Assembly (NCBI RefSeq): GCF_001613245.1
Contig: NZ_BDBZ01000002.1
Coordinates: forward strand, 795,220 to 859,219
Direction of reading: 5' to 3'
Origin: Nocardia speluncae NBRC 108251
GTDB taxonomy: Bacteria > Actinomycetota > Actinomycetes > Mycobacteriales > Mycobacteriaceae
DNA length: 64,000 nucleotides
Of the stretch, positions 36,068-44,912 are shown piece after piece. The notes under the pieces are model-generated. The model saw nothing but the letters and a program-made list of their open reading frames with translations, was not told the origin of the DNA and ran no database searches. The translations under genes were made by a program, and so were the position numbers. Positions within the stretch are counted from its first letter, which is position 1. Every line of letters starts with the position of its first letter.

Positions 36068-36618
36068 TGGTGGACAACGAATTCGGTTACACCCGCTGGG
36101 GAATGGACTGGGTGCGCCTGGCCGAACCACTGCGCCAGACCCGCCCGGACCCGCTGCTGCCCCGCGCCCGCAGTATCGCCCGCAACAACGGCGTTCGCAC
36201 CGAGGCCGAGGGCCGGATCGTCCGGGCGCATATCCACCGTGGCGGTCAGGCCTCGGTCACCCATGTCGAACTCACGCCGCTCCCCCGGCCCGTGGTGACC
36301 GCGCTGGCCCCGATCGTGGGAAGGGCACCGACATTGCCGACCGACGAGATGTATGCCGCCGCGGCCGCCGCGGGCCTGCCGGTAGCTCCGGTTCCGGCGG
36401 CGATCGACTGCTCCTGTACCGCCCGCACCGCCCGATGTGTGCACGTTCTGGCCACCTTCTACGTGCTGGCGCGCCTGGTGGACGAGAACCCCCGGTTCGG
36501 GCTGGACCTACAGGGCTACGGCCACGATCCGGGGCCGGACGATTCCGCGGCACCCACCGAGACCCCCCGCTGGACACCGCTCAACACCGTGGACCCCGCA
36601 ATGTATTTCGAGGTCTGA
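36067..36618 (+). CDS. SWIM zinc-finger protein partnered with SNF2
   Basis: 183 residues; the ATG shares its A with the upstream TGA. The SWIM signature CxC...CxH is seen in DCSCTARTARCVHVL (about 117-131). The region before it (35-105) is a small beta-rich domain found in SWIM proteins that accompany bacterial SNF2 helicases. SWIM fingers bind DNA or protein. The coupling means the finger may target the ATPase. In standard actinobacterial loci the SWIM gene is usually longer, so this one is compact. Confidence 0.85.
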   Translation: MVDNEFGYTRWGMDWVRLAEPLRQTRPDPLLPRARSIARNNGVRTEAEGRIVRAHIHRGGQASVTHVELTPLPRPVVTALAPIVGRAPTLPTDEMYAAAAAAGLPVAPVPAAIDCSCTARTARCVHVLATFYVLARLVDENPRFGLDLQGYGHDPGPDDSAAPTETPRWTPLNTVDPAMYFEV

Positions 36619-36777
36619 CAACGTATTCGACACACGGGGAAGCAACTGGGTCGCCGCCCGGCGGCGAAGTCCACCTCGGGTCAGCGCCCAGCTCGTGGCC
36701 GCCGTTCGGTGATCGGCCGCCGACGGTGGGTCCATCGACGTCGGCGATGCTCACGGTGTCGCCGCCGGTGGAGAGAA

Positions 36778-36812
36778 GCCGGGCGGTAACGCAGCGGGCG
36801 CTACCGCCCGGC
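36778..36812. terminator. 11-bp hairpin between SWIM and MerR genes
   Basis: GCCGGGCGGTA (36778-36788) pairs perfectly with 36802-36812 around a 13-nt loop, in the 229-bp gap between convergent genes. The rest of the gap shows no gene. Confidence 0.65.
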
Positions 36813-36847
36813 GGGCCCGAGACCGATGTCTCCTACCCGGGGCTTGC

Positions 36848-37570
36848 TCACCTGCGCTCAGGGAGCTCGAGCAGGGCACTCAGCGCGGCAGCGCCTTCCA
36901 GCAGGGCAGCGGAACGGGCATCGATCCGGGCATCGCGCGCCGTCAGCGCCGCCGCGAGATCGTTCCAGTGCCGCCGCCCGCCGAGTTCTGGAACCAGCTG
37001 CCGTAAGGATTCGATTCCGTAGCCGGCCAGCCGGAGCTGATGCACCAGTCTCGCGGCCCGTACGTCGTCGGGTGTGAACACGCGGGTTTCCCGGACGCCG
37101 GAGCGACGCGGGACCACCAAACCAGCGGCGTCCCAGTGCCGCAATGTGGACGGGCGCACCCCCAGCGCCCGGGCCAGTTCGGAAATGCTCATGGCATCGG
37201 TGGGGCGGATATCGGTGTTCGGTTCGTCCGCGATGGCCTGAGCTGCCGTACGCGCGGCATCCAGGTCCCGGCGTTCGCGGTCGAGCCGGGCGTGCGCGGT
37301 GTCGAGCATCGCGAACACCCGCCGGCGATCCCCGTTGTGCACCGCGCGCAGGATCGTTTTCGCCGAGGCCGGGTCGGTACCGGCAGCCAGCGCGCGATAT
37401 GCGCACGCCGACCGGACATGGACATCGCCATACACCCGGTACCCGGTTGCGGTCCGGGTCGCCGGGGGCAGCGCACCGTCACGCTCCAGATTGCGCACCT
37501 GCTGAACGGAGTACCCGGTACGGCGTGCGACCTCCGCGGTGCGCAGACTTGCTGAGTTGCGAGTTTGCAC
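36848..37570 (-). CDS. Tandem-HTH MerR regulator (TioE-like)
   Basis: 240 residues from GTG 37570, with AGGTGG upstream. Two MerR-type winged helices are present: one at about 9-60 (RTAEVARRTGYSVQQVRNLE) and one at about 127-195 (SISELARALGVRPSTLRHWD). An alpha-helical linker at about 85-115 joins them. Ordinary MerR proteins have one HTH and a C-terminal effector domain. This two-headed form is the TioE-type family, named after a regulator in the thiocoraline cluster. The divergent DUF6194 gene 52 bp away is its likely target. Confidence 0.88.
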   Translation of the reverse strand: MQTRNSASLRTAEVARRTGYSVQQVRNLERDGALPPATRTATGYRVYGDVHVRSACAYRALAAGTDPASAKTILRAVHNGDRRRVFAMLDTAHARLDRERRDLDAARTAAQAIADEPNTDIRPTDAMSISELARALGVRPSTLRHWDAAGLVVPRRSGVRETRVFTPDDVRAARLVHQLRLAGYGIESLRQLVPELGGRRHWNDLAAALTARDARIDARSAALLEGAAALSALLELPERR

Positions 37571-37605
37571 GTCACCACCTGTTGATATTCGAGTCGAAGT
37601 CTCCA

Positions 37606-37628
37606 CAAGCACTTCAATGTAATGCTTG
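37606..37628. promoter_or_regulatory. Inverted repeat at the DUF6194 start, candidate MerR operator
   Basis: CAAGCA (37606-37611) and TGCTTG (37623-37628) flank an 11-bp spacer that contains a TGTAAT -10-like box (37618-37623). The element lies 36 bp upstream of the MerR start and covers the beginning of the divergent gene. MerR proteins bind between -35 and -10, which this placement allows. Confidence 0.45.
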
Positions 37629-37633
37629 AACTC

Positions 37634-38095
37634 ATGACCATCGACGAGATCATCGGGCACCTCACCACACTCGACGGCGTCCTGACGCTGCGGCCGAGCC
37701 CAGGCGACGGCTCCCCCGAAATCGCCTGGGGCGACTCATTCTTCTACTACGCACCGGATGGCGAAGTCCCGGCCAGGACTCAGCCGTTCGCCACCATCGT
37801 GACCAAGAACTATCCGGGCGACGACCGATCGCAGCTCGACCGCCCGGGCAGCTTCCGCCTGAATATCAGCGTCGGCCCGGAGGTCTTCCGCGAGTGGACC
37901 GGCCGCAACCCCCGGGACGCGAAATCCGTCGAGGACGATCCGAGTGCACGCGACACCGTAATCGCCCACCCCGTGTACGACACCGTGGGATGGCTGGCAG
38001 TCGTCGACCCGGGAACGCGCACTACGCCGACGATCCGGGACCTGCTCCGGATCGCGTACGACCGCGCCCGCTCGCGTACCGAGAAGAGACGGTAG
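37634..38095 (+). CDS. DUF6194 family protein
   Basis: 153 residues from ATG 37634, the usual family start (MTIDEIIGHL); an in-frame ATG at 37622 adds four residues but lies in the inverted repeat. Conserved stretches are DGSPEIAWGDSFFYYAPDG, PFATIVTKNYPGDDRSQLDRPG and FRLNISVGPEVF, followed by a short basic tail. The fold is related to MmcQ/YjbR-type DUF proteins with a beta-alpha core. The function is unknown. Only the tandem-HTH regulator accompanies it; the gene pair has no counterpart I recall in M. tuberculosis here. Confidence 0.85.
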   Translation: MTIDEIIGHLTTLDGVLTLRPSPGDGSPEIAWGDSFFYYAPDGEVPARTQPFATIVTKNYPGDDRSQLDRPGSFRLNISVGPEVFREWTGRNPRDAKSVEDDPSARDTVIAHPVYDTVGWLAVVDPGTRTTPTIRDLLRIAYDRARSRTEKRR

Positions 38096-38304
38096 GAACT
38101 CACACCGGGCCACCGGCAGCCGTCGAATACGCCTCCGTGAAGTGCCGTCGTGATCGCCGACCGTGGCAGATGTGGCAATGGCCGGGACCCAGCAGGCCCG
38201 GACCGACGCCGACCGATCCGGGCGTCAGCGGCCGCCGCCGGATCCACAACGTGTGTCCCGCCGACCACCGGTTGTGGCTACCGCTGCGTGGCCGGCCCGC
38301 CGGC

Positions 38305-40047
38305 TCACATACGGCGCAGGGCGGCAATGCGTTCGGTCAACTGATCTGTTGTGGCGAGGGCCGTGGGCGGGCCGCCGCACTGGCGGCGCAGGTCCCCGTG
38401 GATGACCCCGTGTGGTTTGCCCGTGCGGTGGTGGTGCATCGCGACCAGGCTGTTGAGTTCGCGGCGCAGTTCACCCAGCTTGTCCGCGGTCGCCACCCGC
38501 TCCGCGGCATTGCCGGCGGAGACGGTAGCCGGTGCCGCGGGTTCCGGTGCGGGCTTGGAGCGTTCGGCGACCTGACGGGCCTGACGCTCCCGCAGGAGTG
38601 CGCGCATCTGCTCGGCATCGAGCAGGCCCGGGATCCCCAGATAATCCTCCTCCTCGGCACTGCCGGAGAAGGTTGCCGTGCCGAACGAGGACCCGTCGTA
38701 GATCACCTGATCGAGTTCGGCGTCGGCGGCCAGCGGCACGAACCGTTTCTCTTCCTCACCCGGTTCGTCGCGCTGCTTGTTCGCCTCGGCCAGCAACTCG
38801 TCGTCGAGACCGTTCTTCTCCCGATGCGGCTTCCCGATCACATGGTCGCGCTGCACCTCGAGCTGGGCGGCCAGGTCCAGTAGAACCGGGACCGAGGGCA
38901 GGAACACGCTGGCCGTTTCGGCGCTCCGGCGGGCACGCACGAAACGGCCGATGGCCTGCGCGAAATACAACGGCGTCGAGGCGCTGGTGGCGTACACCCC
39001 AACCGCAAGCCGCGGGACGTCCACGCCTTCGGACACCATCCGCACCGCGACCATCCACGGCTGGGTACCGGCCGCGAACTCACCGATCCGGGCCGAGGAC
39101 GCCGGATCGTCGGACAGTACCAGCACGGGTTTGTTACCCGTGAGATGTTCCAGGAGTTCGGCATACAACCGGGCACGTTCCTGATCGGAAGCGATCACCA
39201 GCCCGCCCGCGTCGGACATACCGCCGTCACGCAACTGCGCGAGCCGCATATCAGCGGCGCGCAGGACGGCGTAGATCCAGTCGCCCGCGGGGTCGAGCGC
39301 GGTACGCCACGCCCGGGCGGTCTGCTCGGCGTTCAACGGTTCGCCGAGCCGGGCCGTGTACTCCTCGCCCGCACTGTCGCGCCAATGCGCCTCACCCGAA
39401 TACGCGAGGAAGACCACCGGGCGCACGACACCGTCGGCCAGCGCCTCCGAGTAGCCGTAGGAATGATCCGCCCGTGAACGCGGCAGCCCTGCCTCATCGG
39501 GTTCGTAGGTGACGAACGGGATCTGGCTGTCGTCGCTGCGGAACGGAGTACCGGTGAGCGCCAGCCGCCGGGTGGCGTCGCCGAAGGCCTCGGCCACCGC
39601 GTCACCCCAGCTCTTGGCGTCGCCGGCGTGATGGATCTCGTCCAAGATCACCAGAGTGCGGCGGTTCTCCGTGCGCACCCGATGCTTGAACGGATGTGCC
39701 GCTACCTGGGCGTAGGTGACGACCACGCCGTGATAGTCCCCCGAGGTTCCGCCGGTCGTATTCGAAAAATTCGAGTCCAGGGCGATCCCGGAACGCGCCG
39801 CCGAGGCGGCCCACTGGTGTTTGAGATGCTCGGTCGGCGCGACGACAGTGATCTGGTCCACCGTCCGATCGGCCAGCAGTTCGGCCGCTACCCGCAGCGC
39901 GAACGTGGTCTTACCGGCGCCCGGGGTGGCGACGGCCAGGAAATCACGGGGTTTGGTGGCCAGATAACGGGTCAAGGCGCGCCGCTGCCAGGCACGCAGG
40001 GATGCGCCCGGAACTGCCGTCGCCGTGGCGCCGCTCGTATCGGTCAC
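38305..40047 (-). CDS. XPB/SSL2-like DEAD/DEAH-box helicase
   Basis: 580 residues from GTG 40047; GTG 40059 is possible. Lobe 1 has ATPGAGKTTFA (40-50, Walker A), VVAPTEHLKHQW (Ia), LDEIHH (DExH at 136-139) and LTGTPFRSD (III). Lobe 2 has MVSEGVDVPRLAVGV and FAQAIGRFVRARR (V-VI). The C-terminal 150 residues are charged, with a likely coiled coil. The superfamily-2 motor resembles type I/III restriction-like and XPB helicases and probably acts in DNA repair; substrate unknown. No nuclease gene adjoins it, so it is not a restriction subunit. Confidence 0.85.
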   Translation of the reverse strand: MTDTSGATATAVPGASLRAWQRRALTRYLATKPRDFLAVATPGAGKTTFALRVAAELLADRTVDQITVVAPTEHLKHQWAASAARSGIALDSNFSNTTGGTSGDYHGVVVTYAQVAAHPFKHRVRTENRRTLVILDEIHHAGDAKSWGDAVAEAFGDATRRLALTGTPFRSDDSQIPFVTYEPDEAGLPRSRADHSYGYSEALADGVVRPVVFLAYSGEAHWRDSAGEEYTARLGEPLNAEQTARAWRTALDPAGDWIYAVLRAADMRLAQLRDGGMSDAGGLVIASDQERARLYAELLEHLTGNKPVLVLSDDPASSARIGEFAAGTQPWMVAVRMVSEGVDVPRLAVGVYATSASTPLYFAQAIGRFVRARRSAETASVFLPSVPVLLDLAAQLEVQRDHVIGKPHREKNGLDDELLAEANKQRDEPGEEEKRFVPLAADAELDQVIYDGSSFGTATFSGSAEEEDYLGIPGLLDAEQMRALLRERQARQVAERSKPAPEPAAPATVSAGNAAERVATADKLGELRRELNSLVAMHHHRTGKPHGVIHGDLRRQCGGPPTALATTDQLTERIAALRRM

Positions 40048-40215
40048 GGAGACAAACACTAGCGGCCACCGCCGCGATGGTGCCAAACCGGCGCGACGGG
40101 TGTCACACACCTCTATCGTGCTGCGCGGGGGAACCGATGATTCACCTGCCGACCGCCGACACGTTCGCCATGCGCCACACCACGGGGTGCGCGGGTACGA
40201 GATGCTGGACTGACC

Positions 40216-41295
40216 ATGCACAGCTACGGAAACGAACACGGGAGCCCGCGCCGGGATACCTCGTGGCTGCGGCATGCCCTGCTCCAGACCCGGCGGCTGA
40301 TCGTCCGAGTGGCTGTGAAGTCGTGGAACGATTCGATCTTCGCGAAATCCGCCGCCGCGGCGTTCTGGCAGACGTTGTCGCTGGTACCGCTGTTGTTCGG
40401 ACTGCTGGGCGGCCTGGGGTACGTCAGCGGCCTGTTCGGACCCGACACCGTCGAGATCGTCGAATCGAAAATCCTGACCTTCAGCCGCGATCTCTTCAAC
40501 CCCAGCGTTGTCACCGATCTCATCGAGCCGACCGTCCGCGATGTCCTCGGCGAGGGTCGCGCGGCATTCGTCTCGGTCGGCTTCGTGCTCTCGCTCTGGG
40601 CGGGCTCGTCGGCCATGGCGACCTTCGTCGACGCCATCGTCGAAGCACACGGCCAGCAGGATGCGCGCCACCCTGTCTGGCAGCGCATCTTCGCCCTGCT
40701 GTTGTACGTGCAGTTCTTGATCGCGGCGGTGTTCATCCTCCCGCTGATCGCGCTGGGGCCGGTACTGATCGGCCGGATCCTGCCCGACACCTGGCGCGAA
40801 CCCGGGCTGCGGCTGATCGATTCCTTCTACTACCCCGCGGTGGGGCTACTGCTCATCGTCGGCCTGGCCACGCTCTATAAATTTGCCCTGCACAGCTCAC
40901 TGCCGTACCACCGATTGTTCTGGGGTGCGCTGCTCGCCGGGGTGTTCTTCATGGCAGCCAGCGAAGTGCTGCGCCGCTATCTCACGCTGGTCACCCGCAC
41001 CGGGGTCACCTACGGCGCGCTGGCCACCCCGATCGCCTTCCTGCTGTTCACGTTCTTCCTCGGTTTCGCGGTGATCCTCGGCGCCGAGTTCAATGCCGCC
41101 GTACAGGAGTTCTGGCCGGCCCGCGCGACCCGGATCGAACAGTTCAAGGCATGGCTGGCCAAACGACGCGATACGCCGCCGGGAGAGGACCACGAGCCCC
41201 CGGAACCGGGTGCGCACCGGATCCCGCCACAGCATCGCGGGCACGCGCGCCACAACGGCACCGGTGGCAAACCGGCGCCGTCGACGATGCGCTGA
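40216..41295 (+). CDS. YihY/BrkB-family membrane protein (Rv2707-like)
   Basis: 359 residues with six hydrophobic spans (about 45-310). The family signature SIFAKSAAAAFWQTLSLVPLLF is at about 40-62, with VLSLWAGSSAMATFVDAI and the C-terminal GALATPIAFLLFTFFLGFAVILGAEFNA. The cytoplasmic tail is Pro/His/Arg-rich. YihY proteins were once called ribonuclease BN; that assignment is not valid, and the function (possibly transport or envelope-related) is unknown. It converges on the DUF3039 gene. Confidence 0.9.
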   Translation: MHSYGNEHGSPRRDTSWLRHALLQTRRLIVRVAVKSWNDSIFAKSAAAAFWQTLSLVPLLFGLLGGLGYVSGLFGPDTVEIVESKILTFSRDLFNPSVVTDLIEPTVRDVLGEGRAAFVSVGFVLSLWAGSSAMATFVDAIVEAHGQQDARHPVWQRIFALLLYVQFLIAAVFILPLIALGPVLIGRILPDTWREPGLRLIDSFYYPAVGLLLIVGLATLYKFALHSSLPYHRLFWGALLAGVFFMAASEVLRRYLTLVTRTGVTYGALATPIAFLLFTFFLGFAVILGAEFNAAVQEFWPARATRIEQFKAWLAKRRDTPPGEDHEPPEPGAHRIPPQHRGHARHNGTGGKPAPSTMR

Positions 41296-41302
41296 TACGC
41301 GC

Positions 41303-41548
41303 TCAGTCGCCCTTGCGCAGCTGCTCGTAAACCTTCTTGCATTCGGGGCAGACCGGCGAGCCGGGCTTCGCCGAGCGCGTCACCGGGAACACTTCACCAC
41401 ACAGCGCGACCACCATCGTGCCCATCACGGCACTTTCGGCGATCCGGTCCTTCTTCACGTAGTGGAAGAACTTCGGGGTGTCGTCACCGGTGGTTTCGTC
41501 GGTGGTCGTATCGGGGCGAACCAGAGTATCGGTACTCACGCACTCCAT
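41303..41548 (-). CDS. DUF3039 protein (Rv2708c-like)
   Basis: 81 residues from ATG 41548; GTG 41539 is an alternative start. The conserved core is PKFFHYVKKDRIAESAVMG, VVALCGEVFPVTR and SPVCPECKKVYEQL. Three cysteines (ALCGE plus CPEC) suggest a small zinc site. Function unknown; nearly universal in actinobacteria near sigB. It diverges from the DUF3099 gene by 86 bp. Confidence 0.88.
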   Translation of the reverse strand: MECVSTDTLVRPDTTTDETTGDDTPKFFHYVKKDRIAESAVMGTMVVALCGEVFPVTRSAKPGSPVCPECKKVYEQLRKGD

Positions 41549-41634
41549 GATGCCGTACCGCGCGACAGTCCTCACGCACCACCGGGTACCCACCGGGGTT
41601 ACGCCCACGCCGCGGTAGTGCAAGACTCGAAGGT

Positions 41635-42075
41635 ATGCAGCAGCACGGCGAAGACTCCGGGCGCGGCCCGGAGCATATCGACGCCGGTGCGAGCGGTCTC
41701 GGTGAAGACATCGACGCACCGCGACCGGCCCGTCCCACCCGTTCGTCCGGATACTTTCCCGGTGACGACGCGAAACACGCGGCACTGATCACCGAGGCGG
41801 CGCCTTCCTTCGAAGATCAGCATCGCGCCCGGGTACGCCGCTACACGATCATCATGGCGTTCCGGATTCCCGCACTGATCCTGGCCGGTATCTCCTACTC
41901 CGTCTTCGGGAGCCCCCTGGTCGCGATCCTGATCATGGCGGCATCCGTCCCCCTGCCGTGGGTGGCGGTGCTCATCGCCAACGATCGTCCACCCCGGGAC
42001 AAGAACGAACCCAGCCGCTGGGACCGCCCACGCACCGCGCTCGAGGAACGCCGCCACGACGCGATCGACGGTTAG
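41635..42075 (+). CDS. DUF3099 membrane protein (Rv2709-like)
   Basis: 146 residues. An acidic, Gly/Pro-rich N-terminus (about 1-45) is followed by HAALITEAAPSFEDQHRARVRRY and two membrane spans (about 73-92 and 95-113), then a charged tail (RPPRDKNEPSRWDRPR). This is the DUF3099 layout. Function unknown. A weak AAGG precedes the ATG. Confidence 0.87.
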   Translation: MQQHGEDSGRGPEHIDAGASGLGEDIDAPRPARPTRSSGYFPGDDAKHAALITEAAPSFEDQHRARVRRYTIIMAFRIPALILAGISYSVFGSPLVAILIMAASVPLPWVAVLIANDRPPRDKNEPSRWDRPRTALEERRHDAIDG

Positions 42076-42130
42076 CCCGCACCGGTGTCCGGACACCGGT
42101 GGCGCCGCACGCGAGTGGCAGAGTACTGCT

Positions 42131-43648
42131 GTGCCCATCCACGGACCGACCGTCGCATCGCCACTGACCGCACTCTGCCCGGACCTGCGCACGGCCCTGA
42201 CCCGTGTGGGGTACGACGCCGACACTCTGCTCGAGGTCCTGGGGCCCGAGGCACACAGCGCACTCGGGCGTGGTGAGCCGGTCCCCGTACGGCGCGTCGC
42301 ACGTACCGCGGGCGACCTGGGCACGCTGGTGCGGCTGCTACTGCTCGGCGACGCGGTCCCGGAAAAGGAAGTTGCCGCGGCACTCGCGCCGGTCACGGTG
42401 GGCGATGCCGTCGAGGCCGGACTCCTGTACACCGAGGGCGACCGGGTGCGCGCCGCCCTCGACCTGCGCCCGCTCGATACCGGCGCGGGTAATCGCTGGG
42501 TTCTGTCCGATCTCGACGATTCGATGCACCGCCGGACAATGACCGCGGACCACGTACTCGGCGTCGGCCATGCCTCGCTATCGCTGCTGCGGGCGACCCC
42601 GACCGCTGTCGTCGGATCGGCGCTGGATCTCGGTACCGGCTGCGGTGTCCAGGCAGTGCACGCCGCCGGTTACGCCCGTTCGGTGACCGCCACCGATATC
42701 AACCCGCGCGCCCTGTGGCTGGCCGAAGCCACCGCCGCCCTGAACAAGCTCGACCTCGAACTACTCCCCGGATCGTGGTTCGAGCCGGTGGCCGGACGAC
42801 GGTTCGATCAGGTGGTCGCCAATCCACCGTTCGTCGTCGGCCCGGCCCGGATCGAGCACACCTACCGAGACTCCGGGCTGGCCCTCGACGGGGCGAGCGA
42901 ACTGGTGATCTCCCGCGTCCCGGGCCTGCTCGCGCCCGGCGGGACGGCGGCCGTACTCGCGGCCTGGGTACATACCGGGAACGAGGACTGGCGGCAGCGC
43001 GTTTCGGGGTGGCTGCCCACATACGGAATCGACGCATGGGTCGTCCAGCGCGATATCGCCGACCCCGCGCTCTACGTCGGCACCTGGTTACGCGACGCCG
43101 GCCTGGATCCGCGGAGCCCAGCGGCACAGGAACGGGCCGAGGAATGGCTCACCGCCCTCGACGGGGCCGGCGTCACCGGAATCGGGTTCGGGTTCGTCTA
43201 CCTGCGTGCGTTCGACGGGCCGACCGAGGTCATGGCCGAAGATCTGACCCACGGTTTCGAGGACCCGCTCGGCGCGGAGGCGCTCGCCCATTTCGAACGG
43301 TCGGCCTGGTTGCGTGCGGTGGCAGCAGACCCGGCCGTCGCCTGGAACTCCCGCTACCGGGTCGATGCGGCGACCGCACTGGAACGGGTCTACCTGCCCG
43401 GCGACGACGGCTGGGACCAGCGGGTGGCCCGCCTGCACCGCGGCGACGGACCGCGCTGGCAACACGAGGTCGACGAGACCACCGTCTCCCTGCTGGCGGG
43501 AATGCGATCCGATGGTCTGCCGTTGCACGAACTGATCGAACTGCTGGCACTGTCCCAAGGATCCGACGAGGTGGACCCGGAATTCGCCGCGGCGGCGCTG
43601 GGAGTGGTGACGGGCTTGGTGCGGCACGGACTGGTACACCCGGTCTGA
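42131..43648 (+). CDS. Class I SAM-dependent methyltransferase (DUF7059/DUF7782)
   Basis: 505 residues from GTG 42131. An N-terminal helical domain (about 10-130) leads to a Rossmann methyltransferase core: ALDLGTGCGVQAVHAAG (motif I), TATDINPRAL (motif II) and VVANPPF (motif IV). The NPPF tetrapeptide is characteristic of enzymes that methylate an amide or exocyclic nitrogen, such as HemK-type glutamine or adenine N6 methyltransferases. The C-terminal 180 residues are an actinobacterial extra domain. The substrate is unknown. It stands upstream of sigB. Confidence 0.85.
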   Translation: MPIHGPTVASPLTALCPDLRTALTRVGYDADTLLEVLGPEAHSALGRGEPVPVRRVARTAGDLGTLVRLLLLGDAVPEKEVAAALAPVTVGDAVEAGLLYTEGDRVRAALDLRPLDTGAGNRWVLSDLDDSMHRRTMTADHVLGVGHASLSLLRATPTAVVGSALDLGTGCGVQAVHAAGYARSVTATDINPRALWLAEATAALNKLDLELLPGSWFEPVAGRRFDQVVANPPFVVGPARIEHTYRDSGLALDGASELVISRVPGLLAPGGTAAVLAAWVHTGNEDWRQRVSGWLPTYGIDAWVVQRDIADPALYVGTWLRDAGLDPRSPAAQERAEEWLTALDGAGVTGIGFGFVYLRAFDGPTEVMAEDLTHGFEDPLGAEALAHFERSAWLRAVAADPAVAWNSRYRVDAATALERVYLPGDDGWDQRVARLHRGDGPRWQHEVDETTVSLLAGMRSDGLPLHELIELLALSQGSDEVDPEFAAAALGVVTGLVRHGLVHPV

Positions 43649-43695
43649 ACGCCCGCTCGGGGCGGTGGCCGTTCCCGGTGTCCCGGACCCTTCCG

Positions 43696-43713
43696 TTCTC
43701 AGGAACTTCTCAG
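43696..43713. promoter_or_regulatory. Tandem TTCTCAG repeat upstream of sigB, MprA-box-like
   Basis: TTCTCAG occurs at 43696-43702 and again at 43707-43713, 11 bp start to start, so both copies lie on the same DNA face. It is about 50 bp upstream of the -35 element of sigB. MprA of M. tuberculosis binds loosely conserved CTCAG-containing direct repeats and regulates sigB there; matching this element to MprA is inference. Confidence 0.5.
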
Positions 43714-43763
43714 AACGCGATGCCGAAAACCGCAGTTCAGAGCGGTTTAACCGTGCCCCGCGA

Positions 43764-43791
43764 GGGAACTTTCCCTATGTCGGGTCCGTTG
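43764..43791 (+). promoter_or_regulatory. SigE/SigH-type promoter of sigB
   Basis: GGGAAC at 43764-43769 and GTTG at 43788-43791 are separated by 18 bp, the GGAAC-N16-19-GTT pattern of ECF stress sigma factors SigE/SigH. The same class of promoter drives sigB in mycobacteria. The start codon lies 35 bp downstream, behind a GGAGG ribosome-binding site. Confidence 0.7.
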
Positions 43792-43825
43792 TTCGGAGTG
43801 AGACACCACCGACAGGAGGCAAGTC

Positions 43826-44794
<969 letters not shown>

Positions 44795-44818
44795 GCCCGC
44801 AGAATACCGATAATCCAC

Positions 44819-44857
44819 GATGACCGGCCCCCAACGGCCGGTCATCGGCCGTTGGGG
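44819..44857. terminator. Two mutually exclusive 11-bp hairpins between sigB and pat
   Basis: Hairpin 1: GATGACCGGCC (44819-44829) with 44836-44846, loop CCCAAC. Hairpin 2: CCCCAACGGCC (44829-44839) with GGCCGTTGGGG (44847-44857), 7-nt loop. Both stems are perfect and use 44829 and 44836-44839, so an RNA can adopt only one at a time. The element lies in the 118-bp convergent gap and may stop transcription from either side. Confidence 0.7.
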
Positions 44858-44912
44858 CGCTCCGAATCATCCGGCGCCGGGCTTGCCGGCACCTATCGTG
44901 AGTCAACCCATT

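Noticed and set aside
38305..40047. Reading the XPB-like helicase as a restriction-modification or defence subunit
   Set aside because: No methyltransferase, specificity subunit or nuclease gene adjoins it and the C-terminus carries no nuclease motif.
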